Source: Marinobacter mobilis
GTDB lineage: Bacteria; Pseudomonadota; Gammaproteobacteria; Pseudomonadales; Oleiphilaceae
DNA: 64,000 nucleotides
Direction: 5' to 3'
Assembly: GCF_900106945.1 (NCBI RefSeq)
Contig: NZ_FNNE01000012.1
Location: forward strand, 36,533 to 100,532
Positions 52,308 through 60,651 of this stretch are shown in pieces. A program made the position numbers and the translations under genes. Below the pieces are notes generated by a model. That model saw only the letters and a list, made by a program, of their open reading frames with translations, made no database searches and was not told the origin of the DNA. The first letter of the stretch is position 1. Every line of letters begins with the position of its first letter.

Positions 52308-52694
52308 TTAGGAGTGACCCGCCGCAGCATTCCATACCAAAAAGCCAAAACCCGACGCACATGAAAGCCATATGACAATAACGACTGCGGCCGCGACGAG
52401 ACTAACCGGTTTGGCTATCACTTCAGAGGCTTTCGAACGACTCGCTTCTATCACATTCTTTGGCGTCAGCTTGATGACGAGCATGATTCCCAGTGGGAGG
52501 AGGATAATGTCATCAAGATAGCCGACGATCGGTATAAAGTCGGGGATGAGATCAATAGGACTCATGGCGTAGGCGGCGATAGCCAGTGCAAGCAGGCGTA
52601 CGAATAGGGGAGTGTTTGGGTCTCGTGCCACAAAATATACAATTAACGCATCATTTGTGACACGCGAGGCAGTAGCTTTCAATTTGCCGATCAA
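52308..52694 (-). CDS. YkvA/DUF1232 family membrane protein
   Basis: 128 residues. The core LLALAIAAYAMSPIDLIPDFIPIVGYLDDIILLPLG is the DUF1232 (YkvA) motif; a second hydrophobic helix is near the C-terminus (VSLVAAAVVIVIWLSCASGF). Function unknown. A GTG or TTG start cannot be excluded, but the given start (MIGKLKATASRV) fits. It lies inside the segment bounded by the 18-base repeats and is separated by 150 bases from the kinase gene. Confidence 0.9.
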   Translation of the reverse strand: MIGKLKATASRVTNDALIVYFVARDPNTPLFVRLLALAIAAYAMSPIDLIPDFIPIVGYLDDIILLPLGIMLVIKLTPKNVIEASRSKASEVIAKPVSLVAAAVVIVIWLSCASGFGFLVWNAAAGHS

Positions 52695-52847
52695 GTTCTG
52701 GGACCTCGCAGGAATAATCTGGCTACAAATACAAACTCAATCTGCGTGTCTGCTTGCTCAGTAAGTCCATCTGGATAAGCGATTTAACTAATAAAGCTTT
52801 GTCCGGTTGCTCACTGTACACGGTGAGTCTCTTCATCGGTCTATTCA

Positions 52848-54158
52848 TTAAGTACCAGCATTTCCAATCAAAATTTGAAAGACGGTCCCTTCGTTGTTTG
52901 ACCGGATGAGTTCCAGAGTCCACCCGAGCCGTTCTGCCACCAATCGAACGATCAATAATCCAAACGTTGAATTCTTGAAGTTGCCTTTTTGCTTATCACC
53001 CAAAGAACGTATGTCAGGTTTGAATAATTGTTCCCTATTTTCGAGGGGCAATCCCGAGCCAAAATCTTGCACCACGATTTCTCCTGTCCTAATGGTTATT
53101 TCAACGTCCGAGCGTGTGTGGCGAAGCGCATTTTGAATCAGGTTACGTAAAAGCAGCCGGACTAATGACGGATCAGCAAAGATGTCCTCGCTGTCTTCGT
53201 CCTCAAGCTTGACACGACCTCGATAAGCGGGAGTGCTTTGCTCCAGATCAACGATCAGCTCTCTTGCAAGCCGGTACACTGAGAATAGTTGATTCGATTC
53301 TTCTCGGTCTTCACTGCGAGCAAGTGCAAGAAGAACTTCCATGTCATCCTTCATTGCGTGGGTCGTGGTGCGGATTCGGTCGATCGTTTTCTGATTGGCT
53401 CTGGAAAGATCCCCTCTTTGTTCGAGAACTTCGACAGCACCGGAAATGACCGCCAAGGGCGTACGAAGCTCATGGCTAGCGAGTTTTACGAAGGAGCGCT
53501 CCCTCTCAATGTGGCTCTCAAGTTCAGAGAGAAACAGATTAAATGACTCCGCAATGTGGGCAAACTCCCAGTCGTCGTAGTCGCTGTGACATCGCTGCAT
53601 GTTCTTGGAGGGCTCGATACTCTGAATTTCATGAGTAAGCCGTTTCAAGGGCCGAGCGATGTAATTTGCCGAGGCTCTGGAAATGAAAAACGCTGCGAGA
53701 AACATAACGCTAGTGATGCCAAGCAGAATCCATTGAATAAGTCCCTGCCTGCTCTCTAGGATTGAAGTGTCCTGTGCCAGGTAGAGCTGGCCGGCGGGCT
53801 TCTCTACTTTTCTAGCAATGACTTGTTTGGTAACACCATTCTCCTCGAACTCATCGGCGTAGGGCAAAGAAAGCCCCTGGAAGTAGTAAGGAAGTCCGGA
53901 TTCTGATTCGCCAGCTGGCAGAAATAACACTTCCAGCCTGGGTGTTTCCAACGGACGAAAGGTTCCTGCCGCGAGCTGCTCTTCGAAAAACGCCGCATCC
54001 GCCCGCAATTCCAAGTTCAGTATGGTGTCATCCGCATCGTCTATGAAGAAATCGACGGCAAACATAGCAATCGCGGTCGTCGCCGAAATGAGGATAAAAA
54101 TCGTCCGAGCAATACGGCTGGCCACTGACTTCTTGGATGAACTGCCTTCATTCGGCAT
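52848..54158 (-). CDS. Sensor histidine kinase of the glycan-modification operon
   Basis: 436 residues. Helices near 15-35 and 140-160 flank a periplasmic sensor of about 105 residues. A HAMP-like segment follows, then the phospho-acceptor SHELRTPLAVISG (about 235) and a HATPase (NLIQNALRHTRSD, DFGSGLPLENRE). The second glycine motif is changed to NSTFGLLIVRLVAERLGW, as seen in some PhoQ/PmrB-like kinases. It is last in the operon, overlapping the regulator gene by 11 bases. It may sense envelope damage or cationic peptides, by analogy only. Confidence 0.93.
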   Translation of the reverse strand: MPNEGSSSKKSVASRIARTIFILISATTAIAMFAVDFFIDDADDTILNLELRADAAFFEEQLAAGTFRPLETPRLEVLFLPAGESESGLPYYFQGLSLPYADEFEENGVTKQVIARKVEKPAGQLYLAQDTSILESRQGLIQWILLGITSVMFLAAFFISRASANYIARPLKRLTHEIQSIEPSKNMQRCHSDYDDWEFAHIAESFNLFLSELESHIERERSFVKLASHELRTPLAVISGAVEVLEQRGDLSRANQKTIDRIRTTTHAMKDDMEVLLALARSEDREESNQLFSVYRLARELIVDLEQSTPAYRGRVKLEDEDSEDIFADPSLVRLLLRNLIQNALRHTRSDVEITIRTGEIVVQDFGSGLPLENREQLFKPDIRSLGDKQKGNFKNSTFGLLIVRLVAERLGWTLELIRSNNEGTVFQILIGNAGT

Positions 54159-54846
54159 TGGGTGGTTCCAGCCTGTATCCCCGACCGTGAACGGTCTTCA
54201 CCATCCCGTGACCCAGTTTGTCTTTGAGAGATTTTCGGAGAGTGTAAATATGCGTCCTCAAACTTTTACCTTCAAAATCATCATCCGTCCCCCAAAGGGC
54301 ATCGCATAAAGACTGATGGCTTAAAAAGTTTGGATACTCCCGGATGAGCAGCTCAAACAGTCTCGCAGGAGTTCCTGAAAGCTCTGCTTTCAATCCATGG
54401 AATTCGGCTTCCAGTGTTCCGGGGTTGAACAAAATATCGCCTGCTTTCAACACTGGCTTTTGGGGAGCATGTCTTCGATGAAGCGCTTCTATTCTTAATT
54501 TTAGTTCTCTCAGTTCAAAGGGTTTAACCAGATAGTCGTCTGCTCCGGCATCAAAACCTTTTTCTTTATCATTAATGTCACTAAGGGCAGTCATCATGAT
54601 GATAGGGGTGGGACAGTGAAGATCCTCGCGGATTTTTCTAGCAATCTCGAAGCCATTGACGCCGGGGAGCATCAGATCAAGTATGACAATGTCATACGTT
54701 TGGGTTGCCAGCAGGTGTAAAGCTGTTAAACCGTCGGCTGCATAATCTAACGAGAAACGATCCTCCCCCAGATATTCAAAGATATTCTCCGCCAGATCGA
54801 TTTGATCTTCCACGATCAATAATTTCAACATATCGTAGTTAACCAC
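54148..54846 (-). CDS. OmpR-family response regulator of the glycan-modification operon
   Basis: 232 residues. Receiver: LKLLIVEDQIDL, phospho-Asp in IVILDLMLPGVNG, Lys in DDYLVKPFELREL. DNA-binding winged helix: LCDALWGTDDDFEGKSLRTHIYTLRKSLKDKLGHGMVKTVHGRGYRLE. The GTG at 54846 overlaps the upstream transferase by eight bases; ATG 54831 is an alternative start. Overlap with both neighbours supports one coupled transcript. Confidence 0.93.
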   Translation of the reverse strand: MVNYDMLKLLIVEDQIDLAENIFEYLGEDRFSLDYAADGLTALHLLATQTYDIVILDLMLPGVNGFEIARKIREDLHCPTPIIMMTALSDINDKEKGFDAGADDYLVKPFELRELKLRIEALHRRHAPQKPVLKAGDILFNPGTLEAEFHGLKAELSGTPARLFELLIREYPNFLSHQSLCDALWGTDDDFEGKSLRTHIYTLRKSLKDKLGHGMVKTVHGRGYRLEPPNAE

Positions 54847-56335
54847 TCTTCGAATTTAGTTCGGGACTAACGACGCCATTCTGGCTCTTGCTTGGTTGAA
54901 GATCGATAGAGAATAGTTGATACCTTTTGTTTTCCCCTAACTTCTGAGTGTCGGGGGATTGCCGATTGAGAAATGCGTTCACCTCATCATTGGGTATCGC
55001 TGCGAAGACCCTGTCGTAACCTTCAGCTTCCAGCAGGCTGTCGAACTCTGTTGAGGTAACTTCCACAGCATCGCCCAACGAGTAAAAACGGGCTGAAAAT
55101 GGCATTTCACCTATGTAAAAAATTGGGCTGTCCCCCTGTCGCTGGATGCTCTCATAACGGCTGATCAATTGCTTCTCGGTTTTTAATGGCTTTACGCCAC
55201 TAACACCGATGAAAACAAAAAGGGTGATGAGAATGGGCGCAAGCCAAACAGCCCCCGACCTGATCCTGGACCAAGGACGTAAATCGAGCTGCGACACCCA
55301 TCCAGCAATCAGAATTGCCGAGAAGGGCAGAGATGGCAGGATGTACGTCCAAAGCGTGTTACCTGCTAGGGTGAAAAACAGCATTGGCGTTATCGCACAA
55401 AACATCAGATATAGCGTTGAGGCATCTTGAACAGCATCAGTGAATATACCCTTTGTTGTGCCTCTCGCTGCTGCAAATCCAAAGCCAACCAAGCCAATGA
55501 TCCCCCACGGAAATGAAGCCCAAAGCCAGAATATCCATATCATGCCCTTGGGCCGGTTGTGGGCACTACCGTATAAATCGCCGGCCCATCCGGGATCCAG
55601 AAACCGGCTAAAGTGCTCGCCAATAATGAAGTAGTCGAGGAACCCCGGCGTTTTCAGTTCAGCGAGCACGTACCATGGCAAAGCAATCAATAGTGTAAGA
55701 AGTGAACCAAGGAGCCATGGTAGTTTTTTCAACGGCTGTAACCGCTGCCTGAAAATAGCAGCCCAGAGCACCAAGGGGGTAACCGTCAGTACAACAGCCA
55801 ACGGTCCCTTTGACAACAAACCGACAGCCAGGCCCACGAAGAACCACCAACGCCAGTAATCAGAGCGCCCTGAAAGCACAAACCACACGCTCACCAGCGA
55901 GAGGGTCGTTCCAAAAACCAAGAATGTATCAGTCATTACTGCGCCGGCACTGATATAGGTGAGTGCCATGGTAGAAAGCACCAGAGTAGACCATCGAGCG
56001 ACCACAGCACTCCGCGCATGTTTTGCAAGGCACCACGTCAGCCAGATGATTCCAATCGTGGCAAACCACGCCGGTAGCCGGAGGGAAAATTCAGACAGTC
56101 CAAATAGCTTTAGAGAGGCAGCCTGAGCCCAGAATGACAGGGGTGGCTTTCCCCAGAACGGAACTCCGGGTTCGAACCAGGGAGTTATCCAGTCCCCGGT
56201 TTCAGCCATTAAACGGGCGATCTCCGCATATCGGGGCTCTGTTGTATCCACAAACGGAAACAGTGTCATCCCGATAAAGCGACTCAACAATATGGCGGCC
56301 AGTACCCAGAACCAGGGCTCAAATCGCTTTAGCAT
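54839..56335 (-). CDS. ArnT/PMT-like glycosyltransferase
   Basis: Multi-pass inner-membrane transferase of 498 residues using a polyprenyl-phosphate sugar donor. The N-terminal loop FVDTTEPRYAEIARLM and WGKPPLSFWAQA are the GT83/ArnT motifs, and about ten further helices follow. The C-terminal 130 residues are periplasmic. With GtrB and GtrA upstream it probably transfers a sugar to lipid A or another surface glycan. It overlaps gtrB by 17 bases and the regulator by eight. Confidence 0.92.
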   Translation of the reverse strand: MLKRFEPWFWVLAAILLSRFIGMTLFPFVDTTEPRYAEIARLMAETGDWITPWFEPGVPFWGKPPLSFWAQAASLKLFGLSEFSLRLPAWFATIGIIWLTWCLAKHARSAVVARWSTLVLSTMALTYISAGAVMTDTFLVFGTTLSLVSVWFVLSGRSDYWRWWFFVGLAVGLLSKGPLAVVLTVTPLVLWAAIFRQRLQPLKKLPWLLGSLLTLLIALPWYVLAELKTPGFLDYFIIGEHFSRFLDPGWAGDLYGSAHNRPKGMIWIFWLWASFPWGIIGLVGFGFAAARGTTKGIFTDAVQDASTLYLMFCAITPMLFFTLAGNTLWTYILPSLPFSAILIAGWVSQLDLRPWSRIRSGAVWLAPILITLFVFIGVSGVKPLKTEKQLISRYESIQRQGDSPIFYIGEMPFSARFYSLGDAVEVTSTEFDSLLEAEGYDRVFAAIPNDEVNAFLNRQSPDTQKLGENKRYQLFSIDLQPSKSQNGVVSPELNSKSG

Positions 56336-57347
56336 TTTTGACGCCTCTAAAGTTACTGATTTGGTCTCGGCTCGAAGCCTCCCGGGTCTCGACCACTTCT
56401 TCGGTCAGGTACAGTGGTCGCTGTTTCGATTCGATGTAGGTTTTGCCCACATACTCACCGACGATCCCAACGCTCACCAGCTGTATGCCGCCCAGAAAAC
56501 TGATGAGGGCGATTAAAGAGGGATAACCGTCAGTCGGATCTCCGAGCATTATCGCCTTCACTACAATCCAGAAACCGAACAACCCACCGACGGACGCGGC
56601 CAGCAAGCCAACAAGCGTTGCCCATCTGAGCGGTGACACTGAAAAGGAGGTCAACCCTTCGAGAGCCAAGCCAACCAGGCCCGGATAATCCCACTTGCTT
56701 TCTCCAGCCGCTCTCAATGCCCGGTCGTATTCGATGATCGTCGTTGGCATACCGACCCAGGCGAAGAGCCCCTTCATGTAGCGGTTTCGCTCCCCTAACC
56801 TTAGAAGGGCATCGACCGCCCGCCTGCTCATCAATCGGAAATCACCCGTATCGACTGGTATTTCAGTACGACTGGTCCTATTCAGCAAACGATAGAAAAG
56901 GTGTGCACTCCAACGCTTGAAAAAACTCTCCCCTACGCGCGATCGACGTTGCATCAGGACGACATCAAAGCCTGACTTCCAGCTCCTGACCATCTCGGGA
57001 ATATATTCAGGTGGGTCCTGAAGGTCTGCATCCAGAACGATCACCGCCTCCCCCCTGGCATGCTCCAGTCCAGCCGTCACGGCTGCTTCTTTGCCAAAGT
57101 TACGGCTTAACTTAACCAGGCGGATGCTCGACCTCTTTTCAATAACCGTCTTCACAAATTCGGCACTGCCATCTTCACTGCCATCGTCCACGACTACGAT
57201 TTCCGAACGAATATCCAGGCTCGCAAGAATTGGCAATACATGCTCAAAGAATATAGGGAGCATCGACCGTTCATTGAAAACCGGAACCACCAAAGAAAGT
57301 AGGTCTGATTTATTCGGCACGCGGGAAGTCTTAAGAGGTTTGTTCAT
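56319..57347 (-). CDS. gtrB: GtrB-type polyprenyl-phosphate glycosyltransferase
   Basis: 342 residues. An N-terminal GT2 domain (LSLVVPVFNERSMLPIFFEHVL, VDDGSEDGSAEFV, VIVLDADLQDPPEYIPEMV) is followed by two C-terminal membrane helices (about 230-255 and 265-295). It makes the undecaprenyl-phosphate-linked sugar for the ArnT-like enzyme. The start is ATG 57347 (MNKPLKTSRV), overlapping gtrA by 17 bases; ATG 57374 would add nine residues. Confidence 0.93.
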   Translation of the reverse strand: MNKPLKTSRVPNKSDLLSLVVPVFNERSMLPIFFEHVLPILASLDIRSEIVVVDDGSEDGSAEFVKTVIEKRSSIRLVKLSRNFGKEAAVTAGLEHARGEAVIVLDADLQDPPEYIPEMVRSWKSGFDVVLMQRRSRVGESFFKRWSAHLFYRLLNRTSRTEIPVDTGDFRLMSRRAVDALLRLGERNRYMKGLFAWVGMPTTIIEYDRALRAAGESKWDYPGLVGLALEGLTSFSVSPLRWATLVGLLAASVGGLFGFWIVVKAIMLGDPTDGYPSLIALISFLGGIQLVSVGIVGEYVGKTYIESKQRPLYLTEEVVETREASSRDQISNFRGVKNAKAI

Positions 57348-57720
57348 GGAACACCAGCCTTTGGTAGACAACATAGTTGAATGCAGCGACAGCTACAGTG
57401 GTTAGGAGCTGTGCAGGAGCAACGGGGATTTCGAGCAGTTGATGCAGAATGAAAAAAATCAGAACGTTCAGGAGAGATGCGAGTGAACAGGAGAAAACGT
57501 ATCGCCAGACGGCCTGGATGTGTGGTCGCGCATTTGGAAAAGCGAGGGTCCGCTGCAATCCGTAATTGGTAACAGCACCAACGACACTTCCAGAAAAGGT
57601 GGCCCCTACAGGTTCCATTCCAACGAAAATCAAGCCGGACATGGCCGCCCAATGGAATAGCGTTGCCATTCCTCCAGCAGCAATAAATCCACTTATTCGT
57701 TTAAAGGAAACCTTGTTCAT
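57331..57720 (-). CDS. gtrA: GtrA-like flippase
   Basis: 129 residues, four membrane helices (FIAAGGMATLFHWAAMSGLIF, then GSVVGAVTNYGLQRTLAF, SLASLLNVLIFFILHQLL, LLTTVAVAAFNYVVYQRLVF). This is the GtrA pattern; homologues move lipid-linked sugars across the inner membrane. The start is ATG 57720; an in-frame start at 57789 would add 23 non-hydrophobic residues. It is the first gene of the five-gene operon. Confidence 0.9.
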   Translation of the reverse strand: MNKVSFKRISGFIAAGGMATLFHWAAMSGLIFVGMEPVGATFSGSVVGAVTNYGLQRTLAFPNARPHIQAVWRYVFSCSLASLLNVLIFFILHQLLEIPVAPAQLLTTVAVAAFNYVVYQRLVFHEQTS

Positions 57721-58261
57721 TCTGGCCGTCGCACCTATGCAACTGAGGCTTTTGGAGATTTCCACATAGAGTATTGGGTGGGCAGTCAAAACTTGTTGAA
57801 GGTTTTGTCAAGAAAATGTCAAAGGCCACTCTTGGGCCTCGTAAAGAAGCAAGTGGAGACAGGCAATTCGCTGGGGCATTGGGGAAATGTCAGCGTTCTA
57901 CAAGCCAGTCCAACACACACGCCCCCTCGGCTATGCAAACCTGAGTCTGGATGGTGCTACATGAATCTGGGAGGGGGGGGGCAATTCATGGATTCTAAAA
58001 AATAATCTTTGGTTGGAATTGGACTGAGGAATTGCGGAACGGCGACTTGTAGAGTTAGTCAAGATAAGGTGACCAGTCGCATTCGAGGAGACGCGCTGTA
58101 ATCTGAGCTGTGGGGGCAGCTTTGATTGTCGAGTGATCCTATGCCAAATGACTAGGGCTCTGCGCTCCGCTTGAATGTTCGCTTTGCGACCAGGTTGGCC
58201 AGCAGAGAACAATCTTTTGAGCCATACTTAAAGGCCCTTACCCTCCGAAGAGGGCCACGTC
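57721..58261. other. Gene-free segment between gtrA and the integrase
   Basis: About 540 bases without a supported gene. It should contain the gtrA promoter on the minus strand (none stood out), a nine-G homopolymer (57973-57981) and the inverted copy of the integrase-linked repeat (58174-58185). Confidence 0.55.
58174..58185 (-). repeat. Copy C (inverted) of the integrase-linked repeat
   Basis: On the minus strand it reads AAAGCGAACATT, the 12-base core of the copies at 52093 and 58970, but in inverse orientation. It lies 76 bases before the integrase start. Confidence 0.65.
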
Positions 58262-58876
58262 ATGACGTTTCCTACCAGCAAAGTTCCCTGGAACAAAGGG
58301 AAGCTCGTCGGCCAGAAGCTGCCGCTCAAACTCGAACAAATATGGGCTATCCGTATTCGGTTAGAGATAGCAAAGAACATCCGCGAGCTGGCGATGTTCA
58401 ACATGGCAATTGACTGCAAACTCCGATCCTGCGATCTGGTAAAGCTATTGGTTCGAGATATTTCCAGAAACGGTGAGGTTCTGGACCGGGCGCAAGTCAT
58501 CCAGCAGAAGACCAGTCAGCCTGTTCAGTTTGAGATAACCAAAAAGACGCGCGAATCGGTCGAAGCATGGATCGAGTTGCGTGGACTCTCAGGGATGGAT
58601 TATTTGTGGCCGAGCCGGATGCGAAAGTTCGACCATATCACTACTCACCAATACGCCCGTCTTGTCAAAAAGTGGATTACGAGCATTGGACTTGACCCTT
58701 CCGTCTACGCAACCCATTCAATGAGACGTAGCAAAGCGACATTGATTTACAAGAAGACCAAAAATCTTCGAGCCGTTCAGTTGCTGTTGGGACACACGAA
58801 TATGTCGAGCACCGTGCGGTACCTTGGTGTCGAGGTCGAGGATGCTCTGGAGATAGCTGAGAGTATTGAGATCTAG
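58262..58876 (+). CDS. Short tyrosine recombinase (integrase)
   Basis: 204 residues, much shorter than classical phage integrases because the N-terminal arm- and core-binding domains are missing or rudimentary. The catalytic domain is present: the first Arg is probably in CKLRSCDLVKL, then HSMRRSKATLIY (His and second Arg), LLGHTNMSSTVRYLG (His and the nucleophile Tyr). Proteins starting PWNKGKLxGQK of this size form a widespread solitary-integrase group. AAGAGGGCCACGTC precedes the ATG. The inverted repeats on both sides may be its sites. Confidence 0.88.
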   Translation: MTFPTSKVPWNKGKLVGQKLPLKLEQIWAIRIRLEIAKNIRELAMFNMAIDCKLRSCDLVKLLVRDISRNGEVLDRAQVIQQKTSQPVQFEITKKTRESVEAWIELRGLSGMDYLWPSRMRKFDHITTHQYARLVKKWITSIGLDPSVYATHSMRRSKATLIYKKTKNLRAVQLLLGHTNMSSTVRYLGVEVEDALEIAESIEI

Positions 58877-58969
58877 GTGCGTAACTTGTGTCCTTGGTCC
58901 CTTTGGATGCCTCAGACGCTGCAAGCCCCGGTCGATGATCACCCTCGGGTTACAGGCTCCTCCCGTCGC

Positions 58970-58987
58970 TAAACAAAAGCGAACATT
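58970..58987 (+). repeat. Copy B of the 18-base repeat
   Basis: TAAACAAAAGCGAACATT, identical to 52093-52110, 93 bases after the integrase stop. The preceding CGC pairs with GCG in the repeat, giving a smaller hairpin than copy A. Confidence 0.75.
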
Positions 58988-59166
58988 GGTAAGCCGTCCG
59001 TAAAGATGCACGTTGTAGGGGGAAAACGGGTCTTTTGCAGGCCTGAGATGAGTTGCTCTAGGGAGCCTGGGTAGTTTCCGAGAAACAACTTGCTCGGTAA
59101 TCCCCCCTAAAAACCAAAGCAGCTAAAAGTAGAATTTTCTCGTACCCTACGCGCAGGAGATTCTGC

Positions 59167-59433
59167 ATGAAAAAATCACGTTACACCGACAGCCAAATCC
59201 TCAGCATCCTCAAACAAGCTGAATCAGGCACGCCCGTTCCCGAACTCTGCCGCGAGCACGGTATGAGCTCCGCTACCTTCTACAAGTGGCGCGCCAAGTA
59301 CGGAGGCATGGATGCTTCCTTAATGGCTCGCATGAAAGAGCTCGAAGAGGAAAATCGCCGCCTGAAAAAGATGTATGCCGAAGAGCGTCTCAAGGCCGAG
59401 ATCATCCAGGAGGCAATGGCAAAAAAGTGGTAA
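59167..59433 (+). CDS. IS3-family transposase OrfA
   Basis: 88 residues. Helix-turn-helix (YTDSQILSILKQAESGTPVPELCREHGMSSATFYKWRAKYGG) and a leucine-zipper-like C-terminus (LEEENRRLKKMYAEERLKAEIIQ). It binds the element ends. The slippery heptamer A AAA AAG (59421-59427) lies in frame just before its stop, for -1 frameshifting into orfB. Confidence 0.96.
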   Translation: MKKSRYTDSQILSILKQAESGTPVPELCREHGMSSATFYKWRAKYGGMDASLMARMKELEEENRRLKKMYAEERLKAEIIQEAMAKKW

Positions 59434-60242
59434 AGCCATCTCTGCGCAAGGAGATGGCGCAGCAGGCAGTGGCCAATCGTCAAGTCAGTATTCGTCTGGC
59501 TTGCGCTGCTTTTTCGGTTAGCGAAAGTTGTTATCGCTACCAAGCGCTGCTCAATGATGAAAACGCCGAGATCGCTGAACGCTTGGTGGAATTGACCGAG
59601 CTGCACAGTGACTGGGGGTTCGGTCAGTGCTTTTTGTACCTGCGTAACGTCAAGGGTCAGTCCTGGAATCACAAACGCGTATATCGCATTTACTGCGAGC
59701 TGGCATTAAATCTACGCATCAAGCCGAAGCGCCGTCTGAAACGCCAAGCCCCTGAACCGCTGAAAGAGCCGATCAAGGCTAACCAGATATGGTCGATGGA
59801 CTTTATGCATGACCAGCTCAGTGATGGCCGCTGCTTCCGCCTGTTCAATGTGATCGACGATTATCGACGTGAGGGACTTGCCATCGAAGCGGGCTTCTCG
59901 CTACCGACAATCCGCGTTATCCGGGTGCTTAACCAGTTACTCGAATGGCGGGAAACACCCACGGTAATTCGTTGCGATAACGGCCCTGAATTTATCAGCC
60001 ATGAGTTTACCGCTTGGGCGAAAAAGCACGATATCCGTATTGAATACATCCAGCCGGGCAAACCGCAGCAGAATGCGTATATCGAGCGAGCCAACCGCAC
60101 CATCCGCTACAGCTGGCTGAGTAAAAACCTGTTCGACACCCTCGAAGAAGTTCAGGATTATGCAACGCAGTGGTTATGGTTTTACAATCACGAACGCCCC
60201 CACAGAGCCAATGGCGGCAGGCCGCCACTGATGGTGGCTTAA
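59425..60242 (+). CDS. IS3-family transposase OrfB (made as OrfAB fusion)
   Basis: Integrase-core half in the -1 frame, entered by frameshifting at 59421-59427; about 270 residues from there. The DDE triad is visible: Asp in IWSMDFMHDQ, Asp in IRCDNGPEFIS, Glu in QNAYIERANRTIR. The HERPHRANGGRPP ending is typical. The open frame extends upstream to 59286 but overlaps orfA there and is not expected to be translated separately. Confidence 0.93.
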
Positions 60243-60370
60243 CCTCTACTTTTAGCTGCGGTTAAAAATGGGGGGGTTACCGCTCGATTTAACGTCTGAT
60301 GTAAGTCCATTCCCAATAGGGCACTTCTTCGCTTCGAAAGGCTAAGTGATAAGGGACTCATTGGTAGAGG

Positions 60371-60409
60371 GGCGGGAACGTCCCGAGAAGGTAAAGGAAC
60401 GTTCCCGCC
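60371..60409. repeat. 11-bp inverted repeat after the HicA-like gene
   Basis: GGCGGGAACGT (60371-60381) and ACGTTCCCGCC (60399-60409) around a 17-base loop, six bases beyond the HicA-like stop. No T-run follows on the minus strand; it may still end transcription or protect the 3' end. Confidence 0.55.
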
Positions 60410-60414
60410 AATCC

Positions 60415-60651
60415 TTAGTTGAAGTCAGATTTGACTGGCATTTTTCCAAGGTAAATCCGCGCCGTCCTGAGAAACTGCATGAAATTTTTCAAACTTCGAC
60501 GATCGCTCGGGGAGATTGGAACAATCAGTGTCCGGGAACACTCCGGGTGGGTTAAGCGACCATGCTTGCCACCACGCTTGTAGGTCCAGCCATGTCTGAT
60601 GAGGCGTTTGATAAGCACATTCCAGTCTTTGTTCGAACTGTACCTTCTCAT
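60415..60651 (-). CDS. HicA-like small protein coupled to viperin
   Basis: 78 residues, basic. KDWNVLIKRLIRHGWTYKRGGKHGRLTHP, then TLIVPISPSDRRSLKNFMQFLRTA, follow the HicA/YcfA pattern (helix, strand, conserved Gly-x-His, HP, VP, then two helices). HicA toxins are mRNA interferases with a dsRBD-like fold and a catalytic His; the corresponding residue would be the His of GGKHGR. No HicB antitoxin gene follows. Its ATG overlaps the viperin stop (ATGA, 60648-60651), so it is translated by coupling. An RNA-binding or effector role in defence is inferred. Confidence 0.75.
   Translation of the reverse strand: MRRYSSNKDWNVLIKRLIRHGWTYKRGGKHGRLTHPECSRTLIVPISPSDRRSLKNFMQFLRTARIYLGKMPVKSDFN

Larger units (their letters stand above)
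59092..60285 (+). mobile_element. Intact IS3-family insertion sequence with 4-bp target duplication
   Basis: The element proper is 59096-60281 (1186 bp) and carries orfA and orfB. The ends are inverted: left GGTAATCCCCCC, right (minus strand) GGTAACCCCCCC, with an inner identical block GCAGCTAAAAGTAGA at 59119-59133 and 60245-60259. GCTC directly flanks both ends (59092-59095 and 60282-60285), the expected target duplication. Length, two-frame organisation and duplication size all fit IS3. It appears able to transpose. Confidence 0.88.
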
